Source of the DNA: Rhizobium lentis
GTDB taxonomy: Bacteria; Pseudomonadota; Alphaproteobacteria; Rhizobiales; Rhizobiaceae
Reading direction: 5' to 3'
Length of the DNA: 64,000 nt
Assembly: GCF_014200175.1 (NCBI RefSeq)
Contig: NZ_JACHBD010000006.1
Location: forward strand, 1-64,000
Shown: piece by piece, positions 46,021 to 53,810 of the stretch
How the letters are laid out: the number at the start of each line of letters is the position of its first letter
How positions within the stretch are numbered: position 1 is the stretch's first letter
The notes under the pieces: generated by a model
Told to the model about the DNA's origin: nothing
Seen by the model: only the letters and a program-made list of their open reading frames with translations
The model's database searches: none
Position numbers and translations under genes: made by a program

Positions 46021-46047
46021 CGTCAGTCGGAATCTTTCCGACTGACG
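46021..46047 (-). terminator. Perfect hairpin behind the chemoreceptor gene
   Basis: CGTCAGTCGGAA and TTCCGACTGACG pair over 12 bases with loop TCT, 24 bases past the chemoreceptor stop codon. There is no T run, so it may be a processed 3' end or a Rho-assisted stop. Confidence 0.55.
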
Positions 46048-46070
46048 CAAAGCTGACCACGGCGGCAAGT

Positions 46071-47948
46071 TTACCTCTGCATCGCGGGCCGCAGAGCGAC
46101 CACCTGCGACGGCATGCCGCTTTCCAAGGCGCGCGTGTTGTACGGGGCATTCACTGGGCCTCTGTCACCATCCAATTGGAACTGATTGACCAACTCGCGC
46201 AGGCGGCTTGCTTCGGAGGCTAGCGAAGAGGCGGCGGCCGTCGACTGCTCGACCATTGCCGCATTCTGCTGGGTTGCCTGATCCATGTGATTGATGGCCG
46301 TGTTAATCTCGGAAAGCCCGGTCGCCTGCTCGCGCGCCGAGGTGGCGATCGCGTCCATGGCTCGGTTGATCTCGGCGACGCGTTCGCCGATCGATTTCAG
46401 TGACGTCCCGGTTTCGAGAACAAGTTTGACCCCGTGTTCGACTTCGGTCGATGACTTCTGAATAAGGCCTTTGATTTCCTTGGCCGCCTGCGCGGCTCGT
46501 TGCGCGAGTTCGCGGACTTCTTGTGCGACCACCGCAAAACCCTTTCCTGCCTCACCGGCTCGTGCCGCCTCGACACCGGCGTTGAGCGCCAGCAGGTTCG
46601 TCTGGAAAGCGATTTCGTCGATGACCCCAATAATGTTGGAAATCTGCTGCGAACTGTCCTCGATCCGTCGCATGGCCTGCTCCGCCTCCGACACGATGGT
46701 GGCCGAGCGCTGGGCACTGACATTGGCTTCCACAGAGATATTGCGCGCCTCCTCGGTGCGTTTCGTCGCCATCGCGACATTCGAGGTAATCTCGTCCAGC
46801 GCGGCGGCGGTCTCCTCGAGTGAAGCGGCCTGTTGTTCCGTGCGCTTCGACAGGTCCTGGGCACCGGACGCTATTTCACCGGTGCCATTGTCTATGCTGT
46901 GTACCGTCTGGAGCACGGCGCCGATCGTCGCGCCCAATTGCTGCAGGGAAGTATTGAAATCGTCGCGTAATGCTTCGTATTCAGCGGCAAATCGTTCCGA
47001 GAGCTGGAAGGATATATCGCCCGCAGCAAGGCGCCGGAGGCCCCCGCCCAAGGTCGTGGTTGCAAAGCGCAGCTGCTCGGCTTCGCGTTCGGCACGCTGC
47101 TGGGCTGCGGCCCGCGCCGCCTCGCTCTCACTGCGGGATTCGGCAGCTTCCTTCTCAAGCCTGACAACATTGAGAGCATTCTGGCGAAACACTTCAACTG
47201 CGCCGGCCATTTCACCGATTTCGTCCGCGCGGCCGGCATAAGGAATATCGCTGTCGAGATCTCCAGCCGACAACCGCTTCATGGCGGACGCCGTATTGCG
47301 GATCGGATTAGCAATGCCGGAAATTGCAAAGACGATCCCGGCGACGGCAACCAGCAAGGCGAGAGAGGCGATCGCGGCCGTCATGATGAAAGCGGAATTC
47401 GCGGACGCATCGCTTGCCGCTACGAAGCTTTCGGTCTGGCTGAGAATGAATGCCACCAGATCCGTCACCCCCCTGTTCACCAGCTCGGCCTGCGGCTCCA
47501 TCTTCTCCTTGAAAAGCCGGACGGCCTCGGCCGTCTTGCCGCCATCTTCGAGCGCTGTCATTTGCTCCGCCAGTGCGCGGTATTTGTCGAGTTCGGGCTT
47601 TATCTGATTGATCAGCTGGCGCCCGCGCTCGGTGCGCACGTCCTTTTCGTATTCGCCAACAACCGTCTCGAGCCCCGATGAAGCGGCCGCGATCGCCTGC
47701 TTTCCGGTTTTGTCGTTTTCCACCGTGTCTTCGAGCAAATACCGGGCGTGGGCAAGTTTCAGATCAAGAAAGTTGGCTTTGATTTCACGCGCCGTCACCA
47801 GCCGATGTACCCAGAAGGTACCGACCTGTTCCGCATTTGCGCGAAGCGAAGAAATGGTGTCCAGCGAGACGTAGGACAGACCAAGTATGAACATGCTGAT
47901 AATGGACAGGTTTAGGATGAGGGCTTGCTTGATACTCGGGCGCTTCAT
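46071..47948 (-). CDS. Methyl-accepting chemotaxis protein
   Basis: The 625-residue receptor has a first membrane segment (LILNLSIISMFILGLSYVSL), a four-helix-bundle sensory domain to about residue 185, a second membrane segment (AFIMTAAIASLALLVAVAGI), a HAMP domain, and a long signalling helix. The hairpin tip is readable in IGVIDEIAFQTNLLALNAGV and EAARAGEAGKGFAVVAQEVR. AGGAGACCC lies before the ATG. The ligand is unknown; the four-helix sensory class often binds small organic acids or amino acids. It stands alone upstream of the cyclic di-GMP gene. Confidence 0.95.
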   Translation of the reverse strand: MKRPSIKQALILNLSIISMFILGLSYVSLDTISSLRANAEQVGTFWVHRLVTAREIKANFLDLKLAHARYLLEDTVENDKTGKQAIAAASSGLETVVGEYEKDVRTERGRQLINQIKPELDKYRALAEQMTALEDGGKTAEAVRLFKEKMEPQAELVNRGVTDLVAFILSQTESFVAASDASANSAFIMTAAIASLALLVAVAGIVFAISGIANPIRNTASAMKRLSAGDLDSDIPYAGRADEIGEMAGAVEVFRQNALNVVRLEKEAAESRSESEAARAAAQQRAEREAEQLRFATTTLGGGLRRLAAGDISFQLSERFAAEYEALRDDFNTSLQQLGATIGAVLQTVHSIDNGTGEIASGAQDLSKRTEQQAASLEETAAALDEITSNVAMATKRTEEARNISVEANVSAQRSATIVSEAEQAMRRIEDSSQQISNIIGVIDEIAFQTNLLALNAGVEAARAGEAGKGFAVVAQEVRELAQRAAQAAKEIKGLIQKSSTEVEHGVKLVLETGTSLKSIGERVAEINRAMDAIATSAREQATGLSEINTAINHMDQATQQNAAMVEQSTAAASSLASEASRLRELVNQFQLDGDRGPVNAPYNTRALESGMPSQVVALRPAMQR

Positions 47949-48308
47949 GCGGGTCTCCTCTTGGGACGGTCGCTGCCGGTTAATGCCAAACCTCCCATCG
48001 GATTCGATAATTTAGTATTAACTAAACGAGGAGAGTCGCTTGGTTTTCAAAATCTCTGGTGGGCGCAATTACTTCCGCGATCAATTCGAAGTCGCCTCGA
48101 CTAAAAGTTACTGGAAAATAAGCAGAATTACGACTTTGCCGGACGCCAAATCAGTGCGCGGCGGGGTGCCCCAGACTGTCACTGCGTTGCGATTCGTCAG
48201 ACCCCCCCCAACATGAGAATGGTCGTTTGATGCCTTCGGCCGTCGACCGCGCGGGTGGAGCCTTCGATTGGATCCGGGGCTTAATTCGCGTGGCTCCATT
48301 ATGTGCGC

Positions 48309-48325
48309 TGCACAAATTTGGCGCT
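48309..48325 (+). promoter_or_regulatory. NtrC-like site
   Basis: TGCACAAATTTGGCGCT matches 12 of 17 positions of the classical NtrC site TGCACTATATTGGTGCA. It lies 131 bases upstream of the sigma-54 promoter, a normal enhancer distance. Confidence 0.45.
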
Positions 48326-48455
48326 CCGCGCGTGCGCTCCGCATTCGCATTCGCACAAATCATGATCACATTCTACTTGTGCACAAAAAACAATCACTCC
48401 TGAAATTTCTGATTTTGTTGTTTTGGTTCCTGCTGTTACTTGCCTTCCTTCGAAT

Positions 48456-48471
48456 TGGCACGCTGGTTGCA
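48456..48471 (+). promoter_or_regulatory. Sigma-54 (RpoN) promoter of the nitrate-type transporter operon
   Basis: TGGCAC (48456-48461), 5 bases, TTGCA (48467-48471) matches the -24/-12 consensus exactly. It implies control by nitrogen status through RpoN and an NtrC-type activator. Transcription would start about 12 bases further on, giving a leader of about 155 bases before the first ATG. Confidence 0.8.
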
Positions 48472-48640
48472 AGTTCCCCAACGCCCGGTCAACGGCGACT
48501 GAGGCAGAGAGGCGCGGCATAGGCGCCGACTTCGACACCGACGTCGCAAGGTTTTTGCTGTCCGGGATCTCCCATCCCGAACGCAGATGCCGGCGGCGTT
48601 TTTTTGCGTCCGAATTCACCAAGCAGAGGGGAACCTGCAG

Positions 48641-49954
48641 ATGAAAAAGATTTCGACGACTGGGATTTCGACAAGCGGCATCACCCGCCGCAGCATCCTC
48701 AAGACGACTGCGGCGGCCGCCCTGATCGGCGCCGTCAAGACTGCCTTTCCCTCCGGCGCCTTCGCCGCCGGGACGGGTCCTGAAGTAAAGGGCGTCAAGC
48801 TCGGCTTTATTGCCCTGACGGACTCTGCGCCGCTGATCGTCGCCAAGGAGAAAGGCCTTTTCGACAAGCACGGCCTTCCGGAAACGGATGTCGCCAAGCA
48901 GGCATCCTGGGGTGCGACCCGCGATAATCTGGTGCTCGGCGGTGCGGCCAACGGCATTGATGGGGCCCACATCCTTTCGCCGCTCCCCTACCTCATGCAG
49001 ACCGGCAAGGTGACGCAGAACAACAAGCCGGTGCCAATGGCGATTCTCGCCCGGCTCAATCTCGACAGCCAGGGCATTTCCGTCGCCAAGGAATATGCCG
49101 AAACTGGCGTGCAGCTCGATGCTTCCAAGCTGAAGGCTGCCTTTGAGAAAAAGAAGGCGGAAGGCAAGGAGATCAAGGCCGCGATGACCTTCCCCGGCGG
49201 CACCCACGACCTCTGGATCCGTTACTGGCTCGCCGCCGGCGGCATTGATCCGAACAAGGATGTTTCCACAATCGTTGTGCCGCCGCCGCAGATGGTGGCC
49301 AACATGAAGGTCGGCAACATGGACGTCTTCTGTGTGGGCGAGCCGTGGAACGAGCAGCTCGTCAACCAGGGCATCGGCTTCACCGCGGCGACCACCGGCG
49401 AACTCTGGAAGGGCCATCCCGAAAAGGCGCTCGGCCTGCGCGCCGACTGGATCGAGAAGAACCCCAATGCTGCCAAGGCCCTGCTGATGGCCGTCATGGA
49501 GGCGCAGCAATGGTGCGAAAGCATGGAGAACAAGGCCGAGATGGCCGAGATCCTCGGCAAGCGCCAATGGTTCAACGTTCCGACCAAGGACGTGCTCGGC
49601 CGCCTCAAGGGCGACATCAACTACGGCAACGGCCGCGAGGCCAAGGCCACCGACCTCTATATGAAATTCTGGAAGGATGGCGCCTCCTATCCGTTCAAGA
49701 GCCACGACACCTGGTTCATGACGGAAAATATCCGCTGGGGAAATCTGCCTGGTACAACCGACATCAAGGCTCTGGTCAACCAGGTGAATCGCGAGGACAT
49801 CTGGCGGGAAGCCGCCAAGGATTTGGGTGTCGCCGCAGCCGACATTCCCGCATCCCCGTCGCGCGGCAAGGAGACCTTCTTCGACGGCAAGGTCTTCGAT
49901 CCTGAAAATCCCTCCGCCTATCTCGACAGCCTTTCGATTAAGGCCGTCTCCTGA
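48641..49954 (+). CDS. Nitrate/bicarbonate-type ABC transporter substrate-binding protein (NrtA/CmpA family)
   Basis: The 437-residue precursor has a twin-arginine signal (ITRRSILKTTAAAALIGAVK, cleaved near SGAFA). The mature part is NrtA/CmpA-like: VKLGFIALTDSAPLIVAKEK, FPGGTHDLWIRYWLAAGGID, PPQMVANMKVGNMDVFCVGE, and PEKALGLRADWIEKNP. This length and pattern fit nitrate or bicarbonate binding more than sulfonate binding. AGAGGGGAA precedes the ATG at 48641; an upstream in-frame ATG at 48587 is less likely. The sigma-54 promoter upstream favours nitrate. No nitrate or nitrite reductase gene is in the window. Confidence 0.88.
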   Translation: MKKISTTGISTSGITRRSILKTTAAAALIGAVKTAFPSGAFAAGTGPEVKGVKLGFIALTDSAPLIVAKEKGLFDKHGLPETDVAKQASWGATRDNLVLGGAANGIDGAHILSPLPYLMQTGKVTQNNKPVPMAILARLNLDSQGISVAKEYAETGVQLDASKLKAAFEKKKAEGKEIKAAMTFPGGTHDLWIRYWLAAGGIDPNKDVSTIVVPPPQMVANMKVGNMDVFCVGEPWNEQLVNQGIGFTAATTGELWKGHPEKALGLRADWIEKNPNAAKALLMAVMEAQQWCESMENKAEMAEILGKRQWFNVPTKDVLGRLKGDINYGNGREAKATDLYMKFWKDGASYPFKSHDTWFMTENIRWGNLPGTTDIKALVNQVNREDIWREAAKDLGVAAADIPASPSRGKETFFDGKVFDPENPSAYLDSLSIKAVS

Positions 49955-49962
49955 TCTCGCCT

Positions 49963-49983
49963 CCGGCGCGCGCGGCGCGCCGG
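49963..49983 (+). other. Intercistronic stem-loop
   Basis: CCGGCGCG, loop CGCGG, CGCGCCGG: a perfect 8-bp GC stem eight bases after the binding-protein stop codon, without a T tract. As at 6284, it probably favours the binding-protein message over the permease message. Confidence 0.55.
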
Positions 49984-50010
49984 CCTTCCATTCCCGTGAG
50001 GAGCGCGCTG

Positions 50011-50904
50011 ATGTCCGCCCTGGCAAACAAAGAAACTCCCTCGATCGTCGCCTCCGCCAAGCCGGCGGCGAAAATTCTGTCATTCTCCGGCAAGCAAGGG
50101 TCGCGGTTCGATTTTCGCCGTGCGGCGCTGACCGCACTTCACAACATCGTTCCGCCGGCCGTCGTGCTGGCACTCGTCCTCATTCTCTGGCAGGTGCTCT
50201 GTTCATCGGCGGATGCCTCTCTGCCCTCGCCCCATCAGGTCTGGCAGGATAGCTCCGACCTCATAGCCTACCCGTTCTTCAACTACGGCTCGCAAGATAT
50301 CGGCCTCGGCTGGCGCGTACTGGTTTCCCTGCAACGCGTCGCCTATGGCTTCGGCCTTGCCGCAGTTACCGGTATCATCATCGGGGCGATCATCGGCCAA
50401 TCGGTCTGGGCGATGCGCGGCCTCGATCCGATCTTCCAGGTGCTGCGCACGGTGCCGCCGCTCGCCTGGCTGCCGCTGTCGCTCGCCGCCTTCCAGGATT
50501 CCAACCCTTCGGCGATCTTCGTCATCTTCATTACCTCGATCTGGCCTGTCATCATCAACACCGCCGTCGGCGTCCGCAATATTCCGCAGGATTATCGCAA
50601 CGTCGCCGAAGTGCTGCGGCTCAACCAGTTCGAATTCTTCTGGAAGATCATGCTGCCGTCCGCAGCTCCCTACATTTTCACCGGCCTCAGGATCGGCGTC
50701 GGCCTCTCCTGGCTCGCCATCGTCGCGGCCGAGATGCTGACCGGCGGCGTCGGTATCGGCTTCTTCATCTGGGACGCATGGAACTCCTCGCGCCTTCCGG
50801 ACATCATCGTCGCGCTCGCCTATATCGGCATCGTCGGTTTTATCCTCGACAAGCTGGTGGCCGCGCTCGGCAAACTCGTCACCCGCGGCGCCATGGCCAA
50901 CTGA
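50011..50904 (+). CDS. Nitrate-type ABC transporter permease (NrtB family)
   Basis: The 297-residue protein has a cytoplasmic N-terminal tail and about six membrane segments. Landmarks are AVVLALVLILWQVLCSSADA near residue 55, FGLAAVTGIIIGAIIGQSVW, and the ATPase-docking loop DYRNVAEVLRLNQFEFFWKI MLPSA. NrtB-type features include the WPVIINTAVGVRNIP segment. GAGGAG lies seven bases before the ATG at 50011. It forms the membrane channel with the neighbouring ATPase. Confidence 0.9.
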   Translation: MSALANKETPSIVASAKPAAKILSFSGKQGSRFDFRRAALTALHNIVPPAVVLALVLILWQVLCSSADASLPSPHQVWQDSSDLIAYPFFNYGSQDIGLGWRVLVSLQRVAYGFGLAAVTGIIIGAIIGQSVWAMRGLDPIFQVLRTVPPLAWLPLSLAAFQDSNPSAIFVIFITSIWPVIINTAVGVRNIPQDYRNVAEVLRLNQFEFFWKIMLPSAAPYIFTGLRIGVGLSWLAIVAAEMLTGGVGIGFFIWDAWNSSRLPDIIVALAYIGIVGFILDKLVAALGKLVTRGAMAN

Positions 50905-50915
50905 GGACCATTCTG

Positions 50916-51713
50916 ATGAACGCCTATCTCAAGCTCGATCATATCGACAAGCATTTCGATCGCGGCGGCGCGCGCGCCGAAGTCCTGAAGGATATCAACC
51001 TGACGATATCCGAGGGCGAATTCGTCTCGATCATCGGCCATTCCGGCTGCGGCAAGTCCACCCTGCTCAATCTCATCGCCGGCCTGACCCCGGTGTCTTC
51101 AGGCGCCGTGCTCCTGGAAAATTGCGAGGTCAACGAACCGGGTCCGGAACGCGCCGTCGTCTTTCAGAACCATTCGCTGCTGCCCTGGCTGACGGTCTAT
51201 GAGAACGTAAATCTCGCCGTCTCCAAGGTTTTCAGCAGAACGAAGACCAGGGCCGAGCGGCATGACTGGGTCATGACCAATCTCGACCTCGTGCAGATGG
51301 CGCATGCCAAAGACAAGCGGCCCGCGGAAATATCGGGAGGCATGAAGCAGCGCGTCGGCATTGCCCGCGCGCTTGCCATGGAGCCGAAGATCCTGCTCCT
51401 CGATGAACCCTTCGGCGCGCTCGACGCGCTGACGCGCGCCCATCTTCAGGATGCGGTGATGGAAATTCACGCCCGGCTTGGTAATACGATGGTGATGATC
51501 ACCCATGATGTCGATGAAGCGGTGCTGCTCTCCGACCGTATCGTGATGATGACCAATGGCCCGGCAGCCCGCATCGGCGAAGTGCTCGATGTGACCATGC
51601 CCCGTCCCCGCAACCGCATCGAACTCGCCTCCGACCGAACATATCTGAAATGCCGCGAGGCCGTGCTCAAGTTCCTTTACGAGCGCCACCGCTTCATCGA
51701 AGCCGCGGAGTAG
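50916..51713 (+). CDS. Nitrate-type ABC transporter ATPase (NrtD/SsuB-like)
   Basis: The 265-residue protein has Walker A GHSGCGKST, Q-loop VVFQNHSLLPWLTVYENV, signature ISGGMKQRVGIARAL and Walker B ILLLDEPFGALDALTRAHL. It is the short NrtD-type ATPase without the extra binding-protein-like domain of NrtC. GAGGA precedes the ATG at 50916, eleven bases after the permease stop. It powers the importer. The siderophore gene for the phosphopantetheinyl transferase starts only 46 bases further on, same strand. Confidence 0.92.
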   Translation: MNAYLKLDHIDKHFDRGGARAEVLKDINLTISEGEFVSIIGHSGCGKSTLLNLIAGLTPVSSGAVLLENCEVNEPGPERAVVFQNHSLLPWLTVYENVNLAVSKVFSRTKTRAERHDWVMTNLDLVQMAHAKDKRPAEISGGMKQRVGIARALAMEPKILLLDEPFGALDALTRAHLQDAVMEIHARLGNTMVMITHDVDEAVLLSDRIVMMTNGPAARIGEVLDVTMPRPRNRIELASDRTYLKCREAVLKFLYERHRFIEAAE

Positions 51714-51759
51714 ACCCCGCGGCGATTGCCAATCGGTCCGCGGTACGCATACTGGCCTG

Positions 51760-52479
51760 ATGCAGCAATCAGACGATCAACCAGCCGCCATCGACGTCGC
51801 GCTCTGGCGATATCCGCAGAACGAAGGCGATGAGAAGCGCTGGATGCGGTCGCTTTCATCGAATGAGCGGGAGCGCGCCACGACCTACCGGTTCGAACGG
51901 GACCGGACCTCGTTCATTGCCGGCCGGTATCTGCTGCGGCAACGGCTGGGCGTGCATACGCAAACTCCGCCTGACAAGCTCGTGTTGGTATCGGACGCAT
52001 ACGGCAAGCTGAAAGTCGCCGGTCATGATGGGCTGCAATTCAGCCTTTCCAATGCCGACGGGCTGGTGGCGGTCGCCATCGCTTCAGGATACGAGCGCAT
52101 CGGCATCGACTGTGAACGCGCCGACGCCGAAATCGAAGCGGCGGCGTTGGGAAGCTACTGCAGTCCGGACGAACGGCGTTGGCTCGATCATATGCCTGCG
52201 GGCGAAGGGCCGCGGGCAGCAGTTGCACTTTGGACGCTCAAGGAGAGCCATCTCAAGGCACTCGGGGTGGGCCTGCGCGAAGATCCCCGCAGCGTCGCCT
52301 TTTCCTGGCAGGACGGCATCCCTGTCATGGTTCAGAGCGGCGAACCGGACCGGCAATGGCATTACCGCCTGATCGAGGGCAGCGGCCAGCACGTCGTCGC
52401 GCTGGCCGTCCGCTCCCAATCAGGCTCCCCCGGCATTCATGTCTTGACGTTTCAGGATGACAGCATGCCGTCCGAATAG
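51760..52479 (+). CDS. vbsP: 4'-phosphopantetheinyl transferase (Sfp type)
   Basis: The 239-residue protein has both Sfp-type motifs: IGIDCERAD (magnesium-binding Asp and Glu) at about residue 113 and LWTLKESHLKALGVG at about 160. It would load the phosphopantetheine arm onto the carrier domain of the VbsS synthetase. In the known vicibactin locus of Rhizobium leguminosarum this gene is vbsP. It is convergent with vbsO and overlaps its 3' end by 28 bases. It lies 46 bases behind the nitrate-type ATPase, so some read-through from that operon is possible. Confidence 0.88.
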   Translation: MQQSDDQPAAIDVALWRYPQNEGDEKRWMRSLSSNERERATTYRFERDRTSFIAGRYLLRQRLGVHTQTPPDKLVLVSDAYGKLKVAGHDGLQFSLSNADGLVAVAIASGYERIGIDCERADAEIEAAALGSYCSPDERRWLDHMPAGEGPRAAVALWTLKESHLKALGVGLREDPRSVAFSWQDGIPVMVQSGEPDRQWHYRLIEGSGQHVVALAVRSQSGSPGIHVLTFQDDSMPSE

Positions 52480-53810
52480 CCGGCCCGGAGCTGATGCGGC
52501 ATGGTCGAACCTGCCTCCGTCGCCCAGACCAGCTGTGCATTGTCGGGTTCGGCATCGAAATGCTGCCGGCCGAGAAGCGCGTTGACGATGCTTGCACTGC
52601 GCCAGGCCATCAGGCTGAGCTGAGAGTCGGCGATGCCGTGCGAGTATCGGCCGGCATTCTGTGCGAACAGCCGGTTTGTCCTTGGGCCAGTCCACTGCAT
52701 CGTGTAGTCGTCGTTCAAGTTGGGATAGCCGTTTCTGTCGAGGCTGATCCTTTCGCTGAGCGATCCGAGCGCATCCGGCAAGCGGAACCTGTAGCCGGTT
52801 GCCAGCACCACCGCATCGGCATGCAGCACCTCGATCCCGCCGTCGAAGTGGTTGCGGACGATCAGCCGATAGGCATTGCCGTTCCGCTCCATCTGGATCA
52901 CATCGCGGTTCGGCGACAGAGATGCATTCAGCGTGCTCGGCTCGAGATAACGCAGCGCGTAGAGGCGGCGGTAGATCGAGTGGATCGTCGAGATCGACAA
53001 GCCGTCGCTGGTCAGGATCGAGTTCTTCAGCGCCGCCTGCTTCTGCTCGCCGCTGAGCTTCAGATAGGCCTGCACATATTCCGGCGAGAAGACCTGGTTC
53101 GAAAACGGCGTGTCGTTGATCGGCTCGAAATTGTGGCGCCGGCTGATCCAGGTCAGTTCCTTCATCGAACTGGCATCCCCAAGCAGCGCTTCGACCACCT
53201 CCCCACCGCTCTGGCCGCCGCCGACCACGACGATGCGGGCGGCGCGAAGATCATTGAGACGCGACTTGGCCTCGCTGTTGTGGAAGCAATCGGGCCCGAG
53301 GAAGGGTTTCGCCCAATCGGGCACGAAGGGCGAAGATCCCGTGCCGATCACCAGGTTCTTCGCTTCTTCCTGGCCGTTGTCGAAGCGCAGGACGAAACGG
53401 TCGTCGCAGTGCTCGACATCGCGAATGTCAGTTCCGTAACGCAAGCCGTCAACGCCGTTCGCGACCCAGGCGAGATAGCGCGCAAATTCCTGCCGGGGAA
53501 CCGCCTCATAATTGGCGTTCAGGAAGGCGTAGAGCCGCTTATGCGCCACCAGATAGGAGACGAAGGACCAGCGGCTTGTCGGAAGAACCGGGGTGACGAG
53601 GTCCTTCAGGAAGGACGACTGCAGCTCGACGCCGGGCATCATCATGCCGGGATGCCAATCGAACGAGGCTCGCCGCTCGAAGAAGCGGCTGCGCACTTCG
53701 GGCACGGATTCCAGCAGGCAGGCAAGGCTCAGATTGGAGGGACCGATGCCGATGCCGGCAAGATCGAGCGACTCGCTGAGGGCATCTCTGCGGGTAAAAG
53801 CGACGGTCAT
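52452..53810 (-). CDS. vbsO: L-ornithine N5-monooxygenase for vicibactin
   Basis: The 452-residue flavoenzyme has the FAD motif GIGPSNLSLA at residues 21-30, the NADPH motif VVVGGGQSGGEVVEAL near 195, and the ATGYRFRLPD signature near 340. It belongs with SidA/PvdA/IucD N-hydroxylases and should convert ornithine to N5-hydroxyornithine, the first dedicated step to the hydroxamate. Its ATG overlaps the vbsS stop by four bases (ATGA), so the two are translationally coupled in the order vbsG-vbsS-vbsO. Confidence 0.95.
   Translation of the reverse strand: MTVAFTRRDALSESLDLAGIGIGPSNLSLACLLESVPEVRSRFFERRASFDWHPGMMMPGVELQSSFLKDLVTPVLPTSRWSFVSYLVAHKRLYAFLNANYEAVPRQEFARYLAWVANGVDGLRYGTDIRDVEHCDDRFVLRFDNGQEEAKNLVIGTGSSPFVPDWAKPFLGPDCFHNSEAKSRLNDLRAARIVVVGGGQSGGEVVEALLGDASSMKELTWISRRHNFEPINDTPFSNQVFSPEYVQAYLKLSGEQKQAALKNSILTSDGLSISTIHSIYRRLYALRYLEPSTLNASLSPNRDVIQMERNGNAYRLIVRNHFDGGIEVLHADAVVLATGYRFRLPDALGSLSERISLDRNGYPNLNDDYTMQWTGPRTNRLFAQNAGRYSHGIADSQLSLMAWRSASIVNALLGRQHFDAEPDNAQLVWATEAGSTMPHQLRAGYSDGMLSS

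Larger units (their letters stand above)
47949..48640. other. 0.7-kb control region without a gene
   Basis: This lies between the leftward chemoreceptor and the rightward nitrate-type transporter. It holds the sigma-54 promoter and NtrC-like site listed separately, a TTGTGCACAA palindrome at 48377-48386, and an AT-rich part near 48385-48440. Open frames here give no recognisable protein. The region from about 48480 to 48640 would be an untranslated leader. Confidence 0.55.

Noticed and set aside
48299..50173. A 624-codon open frame antisense to the nitrate-type binding-protein gene
   Set aside because: Same mirror effect; it crosses the sigma-54 promoter region and has no recognisable domain.
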